64,000 nucleotides of DNA from Anaerolentibacter hominis (lineage in GTDB: Bacteria; Bacillota; Clostridia; Lachnospirales; Lachnospiraceae): the NCBI RefSeq assembly GCF_032380675.1, contig NZ_JAWDIX010000003.1:1-64000 (forward strand). Reading direction: 5' to 3'. The translations under genes and the position numbers were made by a program. The notes beneath the pieces were generated by a model. That model was given only the letters and a program-made list of their open reading frames with translations. It was not told the DNA's origin and ran no database searches. Within the stretch, counting starts at the first letter, position 1. Every line of letters starts with the position of its first letter. This document shows positions 44,261 to 53,465 of the stretch, one piece after another.

Positions 44261-45904
44261 CTATTCGCTTTTCAATTCATCTAATTTCGTTATCTCAACA
44301 TTGCCCTTCCCGGATAAAATATCACATTCCCTCCTCTGGCAGGTAAATAATAAAATCTGATGCTCGGAGGAAAGTTTTCTTAAGATATTCAGAGCCCCCT
44401 CCAAGCGCCTGTCATCATAAAAAGCAAAGCAGTCATCCAGTATAAGGGGCAGAGAATCCTCATACAAGATTTCCCCCACTGCCATTCTCATGGCAAAATA
44501 CACCTGTTCCGCTGTCCCCGTGCTCACATCCTCAATCCTGGGATACCAGGGTCCCTCCGACAGCTTCACTTCCATATTTTCGTCAAAGAGAAGCTGCTTA
44601 TGGTTCTCTCCGGCAATTTCATGAAACAGCTCACCTGCTCTCCGCCTGAAATTATTTCCAAAAAACCGCCTTATCGTCTCAGATACCTTTAGAATTGTCT
44701 CCCTTGTCAGGCTGATTGCTTCAAGCTCTCTATGCTCATCCTTAATCTGCTCCTCCAACTGGCGGACCTGTTCCAGATGCCACTCGTGATTTCTCAGCCG
44801 TTCCTCCAGCTGTTCCAGCTCCCAGCCCATTTTCTCAGTCCGCAGCTTCAGTTCCCCTGCAGCCTCATTTTCCTTTTGAACCCTGGTTTTGATCTGCTGC
44901 ATATGTGCTTTCAGCCGCTGAGGAAATTCTTCATCCAGGCTTTCTTCCTTATAATACCGATTAACAATTTGTAAAATATCTGCCTCTCTTTGCAGATGCA
45001 GATCATTGAGCTGCCCCTTCTTTCCGTTCCACCGCAGCATATACCAGAGTGAACCTGCGGCTGTCACCGCTGCCGCCGCAATACCCGCGGCCAGATTCCA
45101 GATAAACAAAAGTATCGTAATTAAAAGTCCGGCCCCCATGAAGGCACCAGCCAGAGGGGAGAATTTGATCTCTTTTCCCGTCTTATCCATTGTAAATTGA
45201 TAATATTGCTCCAATATCCGGTTCTGCTGCTCCAGGATATTTTCTACCGGCCGCGTATTCTTCTGTTCCTCCTCCGCCTGTTCCATCTGCGTCAGTATTT
45301 CCTCCATACGCTCTTCCAGGCGCTGTTCTTCGGCCAGCTGCTGCATCAGATGTTTCAGTTTTTCCTCCGACTTAGCCGCAAGAATCGTTTTTTTCTTCTT
45401 GTCCAGCCTGTCCAGGGCCCGTGTCACATCCACCTCCTTGGTACCGGCAAGGCTCATATTTGCCAGATAACTGGACATATTCTTCCCAAAGCCTTTATCT
45501 ACTTTTGCGCTTCCCTGGGGTATATAGCCCGCATCCATCCAGGCTGATTTGGTTAGGTTTCCCCTTAAGGATTCCCAATCCTCCTCCGTATCCCACTGCC
45601 TGCCCGTCTCCTGCTCCGTGACCAGAATACTTTTTCCCTCTCTGGAAAAATTCCGGTGAATCCGGTAGTCCCGGCCTTCCATGGTAAAATCCATAGCGCC
45701 CTGATAGCCCTCCGGATTTCCCCATGGCCGGTATTTTGCTGTTTCCGCCCGATCCATTCCAAATAGCATTGCCTTTATAAATGTATGGATCGTGGTCTTC
45801 CCGGCCTCATTTTCACCATACAGGACATTCAGGCCCGGCGAAAACCGGATCACTTTATTATTAAATTTTCCAAAATGCGTTAAATACAGCACTTGTATCT
45901 TCAT
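44261..45904 (-). CDS. SbcC/YhaN-like ATPase with internal membrane helices
   Basis: The protein (547 residues) is a short Rad50/SbcC relative. N-terminal Walker A is GENEAGKTTIH (about residues 28-38), the C-terminal signature is VSTGTAEQVYFAMR and Walker B is LPLILDDCFAFYD. Between them lie two coiled-coil blocks that flank a hydrophobic pair of helices (about residues 258-295, FMGAGLLITILLFIW... and GIAAAAVTAAGSLWYML). The internal membrane segment and its partner match the Bacillus YhaN/YhaO pair rather than true SbcC. I chose ATG 45902-45904 with GGAGG five bases upstream; the longer frame uses GTG. The nuclease gene ends 24 bases upstream. Likely role: DNA end processing near the membrane. 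Confidence 0.85.
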   Translation of the reverse strand: MKIQVLYLTHFGKFNNKVIRFSPGLNVLYGENEAGKTTIHTFIKAMLFGMDRAETAKYRPWGNPEGYQGAMDFTMEGRDYRIHRNFSREGKSILVTEQETGRQWDTEEDWESLRGNLTKSAWMDAGYIPQGSAKVDKGFGKNMSSYLANMSLAGTKEVDVTRALDRLDKKKKTILAAKSEEKLKHLMQQLAEEQRLEERMEEILTQMEQAEEEQKNTRPVENILEQQNRILEQYYQFTMDKTGKEIKFSPLAGAFMGAGLLITILLFIWNLAAGIAAAAVTAAGSLWYMLRWNGKKGQLNDLHLQREADILQIVNRYYKEESLDEEFPQRLKAHMQQIKTRVQKENEAAGELKLRTEKMGWELEQLEERLRNHEWHLEQVRQLEEQIKDEHRELEAISLTRETILKVSETIRRFFGNNFRRRAGELFHEIAGENHKQLLFDENMEVKLSEGPWYPRIEDVSTGTAEQVYFAMRMAVGEILYEDSLPLILDDCFAFYDDRRLEGALNILRKLSSEHQILLFTCQRRECDILSGKGNVEITKLDELKSE

Positions 45905-45928
45905 TCGTTCCTCCGCCCTGTCCACAAA

Positions 45929-46978
45929 TTATTCTGTCCCTGTCAGGACTTCCATTCCCAGAAAAAGGGCTCTGTCGCAGATTTCATCCGGCGCTCCGCT
46001 CTTTCTGACCGCCTCGATATACATACCGATTACATTGTTTTTATTTTCCCGCTCCAGTCCTTCAAAATCATAGTCCGGCACAGTCTCATCTATAATCTGA
46101 TTGATCCGTCCCAGCTTCTGCATTTCTTCCACCGGAAATATCACATGACGGTCCCGCAGCCCGGTCAAGAGGAAACGATACATGTGCTCTCTGCCGCCCG
46201 CCTCAATTTCTTCCTGAATCCGGTGCCTTACCTCCCAGTCTGTCATTCCAGGGATCACTTCGACCCTTACCTGCCTGTATTCTCTTTTGGCAGCAGGTAT
46301 GAAACGGAAACTTCTTTCCTCTTCTGATAATTCTCCCAAAATATATCCATGGGCCCCTGTCTCATTGATATCCAGCGGCTCGAACGAACCGCAGAAGGCC
46401 GCGTTCTTCCTGAGCCACTGCTGTTTATGAATGTGACCAAACGCGGCATAGTCAAACTTCATCATAGCAAGCCAGTCACTGCGGATAGGAAGCCGTCCTT
46501 CCTCCCCTCCATGGGCCAGCAGGATATGGTATCCCTCTTCCTGCCCAGGACGGATATCAGAAAGGCGCATACCAGGAGCCTTACGCTGATGATAGCTGAA
46601 ACCATACAGGTATGTATGGCAGGAGGGCAGATAAATCCGATCCCATTTATCATCCAGAAACAGATGGACATTTTCCGCCCACTTAAAATTTCTATAGTTG
46701 GAGCGCGGGGTCAGATAATCGTGATTTCCTGCAATCATGACAACCTGGGTTGCGGGCAGGTTGGCAAAGCCATAGTTAACCTGCTGCAGATCCCGCACCA
46801 GCGGCTGGCGGTGAAACAAGTCACCCGCAATCAGTAGCAAATCGGGTTTTTCTTCCTGGCAGATATCAATCAGGCGGAAAAACCCCTCCCAGAGCTCTTC
46901 TCTTCTCTCTTCTCCATAGGGCTTGTCCTTGTCCGGTTCCATCCCCAGATGAAAATCCCCTGCGTGAATGAATTTCAT
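45929..46978 (-). CDS. SbcD/YhaO-like DNA repair exonuclease
   Basis: The 349-residue calcineurin-like phosphoesterase is the nuclease partner of the neighbouring SbcC/YhaN-like ATPase. Metal-binding motifs are in order: HAGDFHLG (residues 4-11), LLLIAGDLFHR, MIAGNHDYLTP and FGHIHKQQ. Mre11/SbcD family enzymes cut DNA ends and hairpins with Mn ions. The ATG at 46976-46978 has GGGAG eight bases upstream and gives the usual MKFIHAGDFHLG start. It is the first gene of the two-gene unit. Confidence 0.9.
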   Translation of the reverse strand: MKFIHAGDFHLGMEPDKDKPYGEERREELWEGFFRLIDICQEEKPDLLLIAGDLFHRQPLVRDLQQVNYGFANLPATQVVMIAGNHDYLTPRSNYRNFKWAENVHLFLDDKWDRIYLPSCHTYLYGFSYHQRKAPGMRLSDIRPGQEEGYHILLAHGGEEGRLPIRSDWLAMMKFDYAAFGHIHKQQWLRKNAAFCGSFEPLDINETGAHGYILGELSEEERSFRFIPAAKREYRQVRVEVIPGMTDWEVRHRIQEEIEAGGREHMYRFLLTGLRDRHVIFPVEEMQKLGRINQIIDETVPDYDFEGLERENKNNVIGMYIEAVRKSGAPDEICDRALFLGMEVLTGTE

Positions 46979-47175
46979 AGTAATGTCTCCCATTATTTCC
47001 TATATCCTGTAATTTTCCGAACCTGGCATAGCCAGCAAAGCTGTAATCAGCACTGTCCGGAAACTAAATTTCAAAATCTTTTTCCATCTTACCATACTGG
47101 CTTCATTATTTCAATCATTGTCGAACTAATGTTTGTCTTGACTTTTGCTCCAATTTTATACATAATAGTTGTCAC

Positions 47176-47250
47176 CGGGGTGTGGCACAGTTTGGTTAGT
47201 GCACTTGACTGGGGGTCAAGGGGCCGCAGGTTCGAATCCTGTCACTCCGA
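47176..47250 (+). tRNA. tRNA-Pro (anticodon GGG)
   Basis: A 75-base cloverleaf: acceptor CGGGGTG with CACTCCG (one G-U), D-stem GCAC/GTGC, anticodon stem CTTGA/TCAAG with loop CTGGGGG (anticodon GGG at 47211-47213), T-arm GCAGG-TTCGAAT-CCTGT, discriminator A. No CCA is encoded. Confidence 0.96.
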
Positions 47251-47257
47251 TGGTTGA

Positions 47258-47287
47258 ACAGGCCGTCGACGAAAGTCGGCGGCCTGT
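47258..47287 (+). terminator. Terminator of tRNA-Pro
   Basis: A 13-bp stem with one G-U pair and a GAAA tetraloop (ACAGGCCG...GGCCTGT), then TGTTATG; eight bases after the tRNA. Confidence 0.8.
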
Positions 47288-47430
47288 TGTTATGTCTGGA
47301 TTCATACGGATCGTCGATACAACGGTAAAAAATAATTGTTGGACGAAATTATTGTTCTGTTTTAAGTATGAGGGATGACATAATACCTGCGTCGTAGTAT
47401 ACTTTGTTATAAGTATAAGGAGGGAGTATT

Positions 47431-48357
47431 ATGAAATTATCTAAGCGAATTGTAAAATGTTTATCCATTTTTATGATGGCTTTCATGCTGTCAACATTGT
47501 TGCCGGTAACCGGTACGCTTTTCGAGAAAACGGCAGAGGCAGCAGTGAAAATTAACAAGAAAGCAAAAACTATGTATGTCGGGTCATCTTATAAACTAAA
47601 AGTCACCGGCACTACAAAGCATGTAAGCTGGAAATCCAGTAACAAAAAAATTGTTACTGTTTCTTCCAAGGGAAAAGTAACAGCAAAAAATCCGGGATCT
47701 GCTACTGTCACTGCTCTTATTGGATCAAACGGTAAAGTTACCAAGTTAACCTGTAAAATCAGAGTGAAACCACGTCTGTCATTAGATCGTGATTATGTAG
47801 AATGTACAACTGATGATTTCGAAGTAGTTTATTTAACATTCAAAAACGACAAAGATGGAGAAGGTATTATGATCTCCACAGCAGGCAGTGAAGTGGTTAA
47901 GGCCAAATTAGGGGACTGGGATGGTGATACGCTACCTATTTATCTAACACCTCTTACCACAGGCGTCGCAACAATTACCGTTTATATAACGCAGGGAAGT
48001 GGTCTGGACATGTCGTTCAGTGATACTGGCAGCATAAGTTTCGATGTAAAAATAACCGAAGGTGAAAGTGACGAACTAGACGAATGGATGGACCTTGACA
48101 CAATAAAAAGCACCTTTGCGAATGTAAGCATCCGCAGAGATGGCAATCAGGTTAAAATTGAAGATACAACACCAGACTTTGATGGCTTTGCCAATCCTGG
48201 CAGAAAATTGACTCTGGCCTTACCTCAGACTATGATTCCTCTCCAGGAATACACCAGCAATGGGATTAAAGTCCGCTTAGATGAATACGGTTATTTGCAG
48301 CTAAATATATATGATCTTCAAAATAAAATGCCTATATTTAAACAAACGATTAAATAA
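47431..48357 (+). CDS. Secreted protein with one Big_2 (Ig-like) domain
   Basis: The 308-residue protein has a signal peptide (residues 1-37, cleavage near AEAAVKI) and a bacterial Ig-like group 2 domain (about 40-113) with the typical SWKSSNKKIVTVSSKGKVTAKNPGSATVTA. The remaining 190 residues contain a second beta-rich region and a C-terminal domain of no family I recognise. No LPXTG or lipobox is seen. An AGGAGG site lies 6 bases upstream. Its Big_2 domain resembles the one at the end of the subtilase in this window, so both may attach to the same surface. Function unknown. Confidence 0.85.
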   Translation: MKLSKRIVKCLSIFMMAFMLSTLLPVTGTLFEKTAEAAVKINKKAKTMYVGSSYKLKVTGTTKHVSWKSSNKKIVTVSSKGKVTAKNPGSATVTALIGSNGKVTKLTCKIRVKPRLSLDRDYVECTTDDFEVVYLTFKNDKDGEGIMISTAGSEVVKAKLGDWDGDTLPIYLTPLTTGVATITVYITQGSGLDMSFSDTGSISFDVKITEGESDELDEWMDLDTIKSTFANVSIRRDGNQVKIEDTTPDFDGFANPGRKLTLALPQTMIPLQEYTSNGIKVRLDEYGYLQLNIYDLQNKMPIFKQTIK

Positions 48358-48403
48358 ACTAGCTTTGCTATCTTCTATAGTAAATAAGAATGTATTTTCA
48401 TAC

Positions 48404-48454
48404 ATACCCCCAATAGTAATCGTGCACAATTGAAAACGATGAACTTGGGGGTAT
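48404..48454. terminator. Bidirectional terminator between the Big_2 and abiH genes
   Basis: ATACCCCCAA (48404-48413) pairs with TTGGGGGTAT (48445-48454); an inner ATCGT/ACGAT pair closes part of the loop. Confidence 0.7.
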
Positions 48455-48469
48455 TTGTAATCTCTCCCC

Positions 48470-49363
48470 TCACTCCCTATAATCCTCCCACCTCAAATAA
48501 GTAAGATTCTTCTTTGCCACCGGCACACTGCGCATGATATCCTTGTATTGCTCCTCACCATGCAAAGTAAACACAAACCAGCGTGTTTCATTAGGAAGCT
48601 TACGTCTAATCCTTCGTATGTAAGGCATATCAATGGCATTTAACGAATGTCCCATAATATAAACCTCAGATACAGAATTTAATAAATCGCCCTCGAAAAG
48701 CTCCGGGAATCCCTTCATAATCTTCGCACAGTTCTTGTAGGAGTTCCGGTAATATGTGATCACATACTTTTCATTGACCGCGTTAATTCCGTACTCTGTG
48801 TCGTCAAAATAGTACCGGCCCAATTTTTCACCGTGCCCCATAATGAGCCGGCCGCCTTTCTTTCCATGAATATGTACAACGTCAGGTATATGGTAAACAT
48901 CCTCCAGAACGGTTGTGTAATTAAAATTAACTGCCAGGTTCGCCGGTCCGGATAATAAGCGGTTAAGCTTCCTGTTAGGCTGTAAATGTTTGATATGGGG
49001 AGCGATATCCTCAAGCCACTCCTGGAGGTAGGCATTGATATGAAGCGGCATATCTAAAATACGCAGCAGCCGTTTATCGGCCTCTCCCCTGTAGTCATAG
49101 GGAGAATTCCAATCCCTGTGTTCCTCCATCATTTCCATCATTTCATAGGAACCGAAGATATTTTCCATATCGTTCCACAAGATCTCTTCCTTTATATGGT
49201 CCACCTTATTCCAGTATAGCAGGGAATACAGGCGTATACCCTCTATATAGCCTTCCACGACCTCCGGATGGTGCTGTTTCATAAAGTCCATGAAATCGGT
49301 GTATCGGGTGGGGAGGCCGTGAAATAGATCGAATCCATTTCCAATAATAAATAATTTCTTCAT
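48470..49363 (-). CDS. AbiH-family abortive infection protein
   Basis: The 297-residue protein begins KKLFIIGNGFDLFHGLPTRYTDF, the hallmark of the bacteriophage abortive infection AbiH family, and has the later family blocks LAVNFNYTTVLE, VVHIHGK and VYIMGHSLNAIDMPYIRRI. AbiH of lactococci stops phage propagation by an unknown mechanism. The start ATG follows GGAG six bases upstream; an in-frame ATG four codons earlier contains that site. It stands alone, next to a decayed gene fragment, which fits a mobile defence locus. No partner gene is evident. Confidence 0.9.
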   Translation of the reverse strand: MKKLFIIGNGFDLFHGLPTRYTDFMDFMKQHHPEVVEGYIEGIRLYSLLYWNKVDHIKEEILWNDMENIFGSYEMMEMMEEHRDWNSPYDYRGEADKRLLRILDMPLHINAYLQEWLEDIAPHIKHLQPNRKLNRLLSGPANLAVNFNYTTVLEDVYHIPDVVHIHGKKGGRLIMGHGEKLGRYYFDDTEYGINAVNEKYVITYYRNSYKNCAKIMKGFPELFEGDLLNSVSEVYIMGHSLNAIDMPYIRRIRRKLPNETRWFVFTLHGEEQYKDIMRSVPVAKKNLTYLRWEDYRE

Positions 49364-49384
49364 ATAACTCTCCATACATATTAA

Positions 49385-49531
49385 ATCGAAAACCGAGGTT
49401 TTGCTGCTATTGGTATTTTACCCCTGGAAGTTGATCTTGAACATATGAAAGATAGTCAATTCTGTGATGAAAAGTCTGTATATGATCTCCCGCTGCTGTT
49501 AGAATATAAGATAATGAAAGCCGCGGTATAA
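49385..49531 (+). pseudogene. Remnant of a protein-coding gene (C-terminal fragment)
   Basis: A 48-codon open frame without a start codon or ribosome site reads ENRGFAAIGILPLEVDLEH, then CDEKSVYDLPLLLEYK and KIMKAAV before a stop. The composition is protein-like rather than random. I do not recognise the family. It probably is the tail of a gene whose front was lost when the abiH region was inserted or rearranged. Confidence 0.4.
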
Positions 49532-49576
49532 TGCGCCTTACATATTATGTAACATAGTTGCAGAAGGAGGCACGAT

Positions 49577-50026
49577 ATGAAACGAATTGCTGTTATATCT
49601 GATACCCACGGATTGCTTCGGGATGAGGTGAAGGAGCAGTTAATACAGTCAGATTATATTATTCATGCAGGGGATGCCGACACACCAGCCCTCTTACAGG
49701 ACATCTGCGGGTGCGGTGAGGCCTTCTTTGTCCGGGGCAATAATGATAAAGAATGGGCGGAGGGACTTCCGCAAAATCTTACCTTCATGATTGATGGAAT
49801 CCGCTTTTTTCTGGTTCATAACCGAAAAGATGTGCCGGATAATCTGTCCGGTGTGGATGTAATCATCTATGGACATTCTCATAAGTACACAGAAGAATGG
49901 ATCGACGGCGTGCTCTGGATCAATCCTGGCAGTTGCGGCAGGCGTCGCTTCAATCTGGATATCACTATGTGTGTAATGAAAATAAAAGAGGGCCGGTATG
50001 AGATTGAGAAAATAACTATTCTCTAA
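49577..50026 (+). CDS. YfcE/MJ0936-type metallophosphoesterase
   Basis: The 149-residue enzyme has the compact calcineurin-like fold of the YfcE/MJ0936 group: AVISDTHG (residues 4-11), IIHAGDAD, VRGNNDKE and IIYGHSHK, followed by WINPGSCGRRR. Members hydrolyse phosphodiesters with Mn or Ni; natural substrates are mostly unknown. The start has a GGAGG site. It is a single-gene unit convergent with msrAB, with only 20 bases between the stops. Confidence 0.92.
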   Translation: MKRIAVISDTHGLLRDEVKEQLIQSDYIIHAGDADTPALLQDICGCGEAFFVRGNNDKEWAEGLPQNLTFMIDGIRFFLVHNRKDVPDNLSGVDVIIYGHSHKYTEEWIDGVLWINPGSCGRRRFNLDITMCVMKIKEGRYEIEKITIL

Positions 50027-50046
50027 CCATACCGGCCAAAGGCAGC

Positions 50047-50982
50047 CTATGAAAGAAGGGGCAGAAAGTTTTCATATCCCTCCGCCGCCATCTTCTCCTT
50101 GGGAATAAACCGGAGAGAGGCGCTGTTGATGCAGTAGCGCAATCCTCCCCTATCCGCAGGGCCGTCGTCAAATACATGTCCCAGATGAGAATCACTTAAC
50201 CCGCCGCGCACTTCTGTCCGGTACATACCGTGGCTGGTGTCACCAGTTTCCCTGACTGCATCGCTCCGGATGGGCTTTGAAAAACTGGGCCAGCCGCAGT
50301 CGGATTCGAATTTATCCGCTGATATAAACAGCGGTTCACCGGATACAATATCCACATAGATTCCTTCGCGGAACTCATTAAAGTAATCATTGTAAAAGGG
50401 CGGTTCTGTCCCATTTTCCTGTGTTACATGATACTGGATATCTGTCAGCTTCTGAATCTGTTTGTCATATTTTCCTGTTGATAACGGCTTTTTAGCTCTC
50501 TCAAAAGCTTCCTTTGGTATATGGCAGTATCCGCCCGGATTCTTGTCCAGATAGCTCTGGTGATAGTCTTCTGCCGGAGCATACTGCATCAGAGGCACAG
50601 CCTCAACGGCAATCGGCTTTTGTGTTCTTTCCTGAAGCTTAACCAGCGCTGTCAGAATCGGCTTTTTATCTTCCTCTCTGGTATAGTAAATACCGGTACG
50701 GTACTGGGTTCCGATATCGGCTCCCTGCCGGTTCACCGCAGTTGGATCAATCACCTCGAAAAACCGCGACAGCAATTCTTCCAATGTAATCTTTTCTGCA
50801 TTGTATACCACTTTTACCGTTTCTGCATGCCCGGTATTGTTATAACATACCTGTTCATATGTGGGATGCTCCATCTTTCCGTTAGCGTATCCGGCTTCTG
50901 TACTCAGTACGCCTGGAATGAGGGATATATATTTCTCTATACCCCAAAAACATCCTCCGGCCAGATAAATTTCATTTTTCAT
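50047..50982 (-). CDS. msrAB: Bifunctional methionine sulfoxide reductase MsrA-MsrB
   Basis: The 311-residue fusion repairs oxidised methionine in proteins. The MsrA domain (residues 1-155) has the catalytic GGCFWG with Cys11, and GAQ-like DIGTQYRTGIYY. The MsrB domain (about 170-311) has SADKFESDCGWPSFSKPI, DGPADRGGLRYCINSASLRF with the catalytic Cys, and HLGHVFDDGP. The two CxxC zinc pairs of some MsrB proteins are missing, as in the Zn-free type. The start lacks a strong ribosome site in the part I inspected (AATAAAT). It acts in the cytosol since no signal is present. Confidence 0.96.
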   Translation of the reverse strand: MKNEIYLAGGCFWGIEKYISLIPGVLSTEAGYANGKMEHPTYEQVCYNNTGHAETVKVVYNAEKITLEELLSRFFEVIDPTAVNRQGADIGTQYRTGIYYTREEDKKPILTALVKLQERTQKPIAVEAVPLMQYAPAEDYHQSYLDKNPGGYCHIPKEAFERAKKPLSTGKYDKQIQKLTDIQYHVTQENGTEPPFYNDYFNEFREGIYVDIVSGEPLFISADKFESDCGWPSFSKPIRSDAVRETGDTSHGMYRTEVRGGLSDSHLGHVFDDGPADRGGLRYCINSASLRFIPKEKMAAEGYENFLPLLS

Positions 50983-51192
50983 ATTTATTCATTCCCGATA
51001 CAGGATTGTTCCGTATCTATCTCCTTTTCTATTAGTATAAACAATCTGTGCCATCTCATAACACCTCGATTGCCGGATAACGAATTTGTTTCTGTCCTCC
51101 TGTGACAGGTCCCTTCAAGCGTGATATAATAAATAAACTGTTCTCGGCATCGTTTAACAGGAAAAAGCACCAAACAAGAAGGAGATAAGTCT

Positions 51193-51471
51193 ATGTTGGA
51201 ATTCAGATTACTAGAGGATAGCGATATACCGTTAATTGAAATTTGGCTGAAAAAGGAACATGTGAAAAGATGGTATGAAATACCAGATTGCGGGATTACG
51301 ATTGACGACTGGATATCTGAAATTAAAGAATACAAAGGTGAATTTCAATGGATAACTTATCTCATTGTTATGAGGAACGGCCTTCCTCTTGGAATGTGTC
51401 TGTACTATAAATGTGCCGATAGTGAAAATGAAGACTTTGGAACATTGCCGCTGTCCGGCTCATACTCATAG
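51193..51471 (+). pseudogene. Truncated GNAT acetyltransferase
   Basis: The 92-residue frame matches the N-terminal half of a GNAT/AAC(6')-like acetyltransferase: FRLLEDSDIPLIEIWLKKEHVKRWYE, then FQWITYLIVMRNGLPLGMCLYY. It ends after CADSENEDFGTLPLSGSYS, before the acetyl-CoA binding R/Q-x-x-G-x-G/A loop that such enzymes need. An AGGAG site precedes the start. The last 15 residues look out of register with the family, so a frameshift or deletion near 51430 is likely. It is probably inactive. Confidence 0.7.
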
Positions 51472-51517
51472 CATCTTATTATTCTTCCAGGTTAGCTTGG
51501 TTAAACAGGAGGTACAT

Positions 51518-52123
51518 ATGATAACTATATCAGGATTTTCAGCTGATACAATAATAGCAATTCTAGGATTAGCTGCAACAATTGTTATTGCCATCGTTGG
51601 GGGAATCTATGCCATAATTACGAATACAAAGAAATATGAGCTGACTGAAAACTATAGAAAAGAACTCCTGAATTGGTATACATCGGTTGCAGATGTTATG
51701 ATTCAACTAATTCATTTCCCCCAGGACAATAATTTTTCCCGTCCCGAATTTATACTTCAGAGAAAAGAACTGCTATCCAGTTTATCGTCATTAACCGAGG
51801 TGGGTCGCTTTTATTTCCCTAATGTTATAAAAAATGATAATTTCGGCATGTATAAGCCATCGGCCTATCAGGGATACCGTCATATCAATCTAGAGTTCCT
51901 ATTATATTTTTATCAGCTTGCGTCTAAAGAGGATTATAAGAAGTATACTTCGCTATTATGGAAACTTGAACGACAGTTTACCTCTGTCATATTCGATATG
52001 ATTGAACCCAGAAAAAGAAATAAAGAATACTCAAAATATTTGGCATTAGTAATTCCGGATGGACAGTCAATTGAAGATTACCTGGAACAGAATCCGGATC
52101 AGATAAATGTATTTAGAAAGTAG
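51518..52123 (+). CDS. Membrane-anchored protein of unknown function
   Basis: This 201-residue protein starts at an ATG with AGGAGG 5 bases upstream. It has one N-terminal membrane helix (about residues 9-35, TIIAILGLAATIVIAIVGGIYAI) and a helical, hydrophilic remainder with many aromatic residues and a late LERQFTSVIFDMIEPRKR. I recognise no family. Similar single-helix proteins with helical tails occur near defence and mobile genes, but nothing specific supports that here. It sits downstream of the broken GNAT gene. Confidence 0.7.
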   Translation: MITISGFSADTIIAILGLAATIVIAIVGGIYAIITNTKKYELTENYRKELLNWYTSVADVMIQLIHFPQDNNFSRPEFILQRKELLSSLSSLTEVGRFYFPNVIKNDNFGMYKPSAYQGYRHINLEFLLYFYQLASKEDYKKYTSLLWKLERQFTSVIFDMIEPRKRNKEYSKYLALVIPDGQSIEDYLEQNPDQINVFRK

Positions 52124-52186
52124 GCTTATCCATCCAGCCCCCGAAGCTCTCATAAAACCCGGGGGCATTTATCACACTATAACCGG

Positions 52187-53191
52187 TCAGCCCAACCGCT
52201 TAATCGCCGTTTCGGCCCAGGCGGAATCCTTCAGGATTGCCCGGCACACACCGATCATATCTGCTTTATTCTCCCGAAGCATCTGTTCCGCGCTCTCCGC
52301 TTCCACGATTCCGCCTGTAAGGATTACCGGAATCGAGATCTTATCCTTGATTGCTTCCGTTATCTCACTGAAATATCCCGGTTCGCTGGTATCCGGCCGG
52401 ATATAGCCGCAATGACCGCCGGAAATGTCGATCAGATCAATTCCCGCTTTCTCAAAAGCCTCGGCAGCTTTCACACTATCTTCAATTGTGCTGCCTCCGT
52501 CTCTGTAGTCGCAGGCCCCAAGCCGAAGCGCAACCGGATAGTCATTTCCCACAGCTTCTCTTACTGCTTTAATCACCTGTAAATGAAACTTAATTCTTCC
52601 CTCTATCGTACATCCTGAGTATTCATCTGTTCGTTTGTTCGTAAGCGGCGAATAAAATTGATTGAGCAGATAGCCGTGCGCAGAGTGGATCTCGACTCCG
52701 TCAAATCCGGCCTTTTTGGCCCGCATCGCCGCGGCCGCGAACGCCGTGATCACTTCTTCTATCTCCTCCACCGTCATAGAATGCGGCACCTCATCCGGCG
52801 CCTTTCCCCTAGGCGCGGGCACTGAACTGGCGCTGATGATCGGGTACCCTGAGATTTCTTTTGATGTGGAGCCGCCCGCGTGATTAAGCTGTGCAAAGAC
52901 TTTGCTTCCGTTATTATGCATGACCGAAACCAGTCTTTTCAATCCTTCCCCGGCACTATCGTCCGCAATGGAAAGCTGTCCCGGGCTTGCTTTCCCGTCC
53001 GGGCGAATATAGCTGTGCTCCGTAATGATAAGACCGATATAGCCGCTGCAGGATTTCTCATCGTAGTAGTCACACAATTTATCCGTCACCAGCCCGTCCT
53101 CCGCTGACAGTGCTGTTGCCATCGGCGGCATCACCAGCCGATTGCTTATTTCTGTTGTACCTACTGATATTGGTGTATTCAACTGACTCAT
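52187..53191 (-). CDS. Old yellow enzyme family NADH:flavin oxidoreductase
   Basis: The 334-residue FMN-dependent barrel reduces activated double bonds of small molecules. Family blocks are ISNRLVMPPMATALSAEDG at the N-terminus, FAQLNHAGG (near residue 100), GFDGVEIHSAHGYLLNQFYSPLTNKRTDEYSG (about 160-190) with the substrate-binding HSAH, and VILTGGI plus ADMIGVCRAIL for FMN phosphate binding. It lacks the extra FeS and FAD domains of enoate reductases such as 2,4-dienoyl-CoA reductase. Start ATG follows AAAGGAG. Physiological substrate is unknown. Confidence 0.92.
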   Translation of the reverse strand: MSQLNTPISVGTTEISNRLVMPPMATALSAEDGLVTDKLCDYYDEKSCSGYIGLIITEHSYIRPDGKASPGQLSIADDSAGEGLKRLVSVMHNNGSKVFAQLNHAGGSTSKEISGYPIISASSVPAPRGKAPDEVPHSMTVEEIEEVITAFAAAAMRAKKAGFDGVEIHSAHGYLLNQFYSPLTNKRTDEYSGCTIEGRIKFHLQVIKAVREAVGNDYPVALRLGACDYRDGGSTIEDSVKAAEAFEKAGIDLIDISGGHCGYIRPDTSEPGYFSEITEAIKDKISIPVILTGGIVEAESAEQMLRENKADMIGVCRAILKDSAWAETAIKRLG

Positions 53192-53465
53192 AATGCTTCT
53201 CCTTTATCCCTGTTCCGGGTACGTCTTATACGTTAAATCGGGTGTTTACCTGTTTTCTTTTATTCTAAATTCCGTCTGAATAGAAGTCAAACCAAATGAT
53301 ACCGCTGCAGCTTTATGATATTCTAAATTCATGTTTTATGATATACAAAAAAGAACGTGGATTACAGATTATTCTCATGCGAAAGGGGGATGAATTCTTC
53401 TTAAAAATAAGAAAAAAGCCGCTCATTTTTCCGCTGCCGTCTTTGATAACTGATAGAACCGGTGC

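Noticed and set aside
44059..44346. 95-residue plus-strand frame after prs
   Set aside because: It runs through the hairpin row, the terminator and the end of the convergent gene; no ribosome site.
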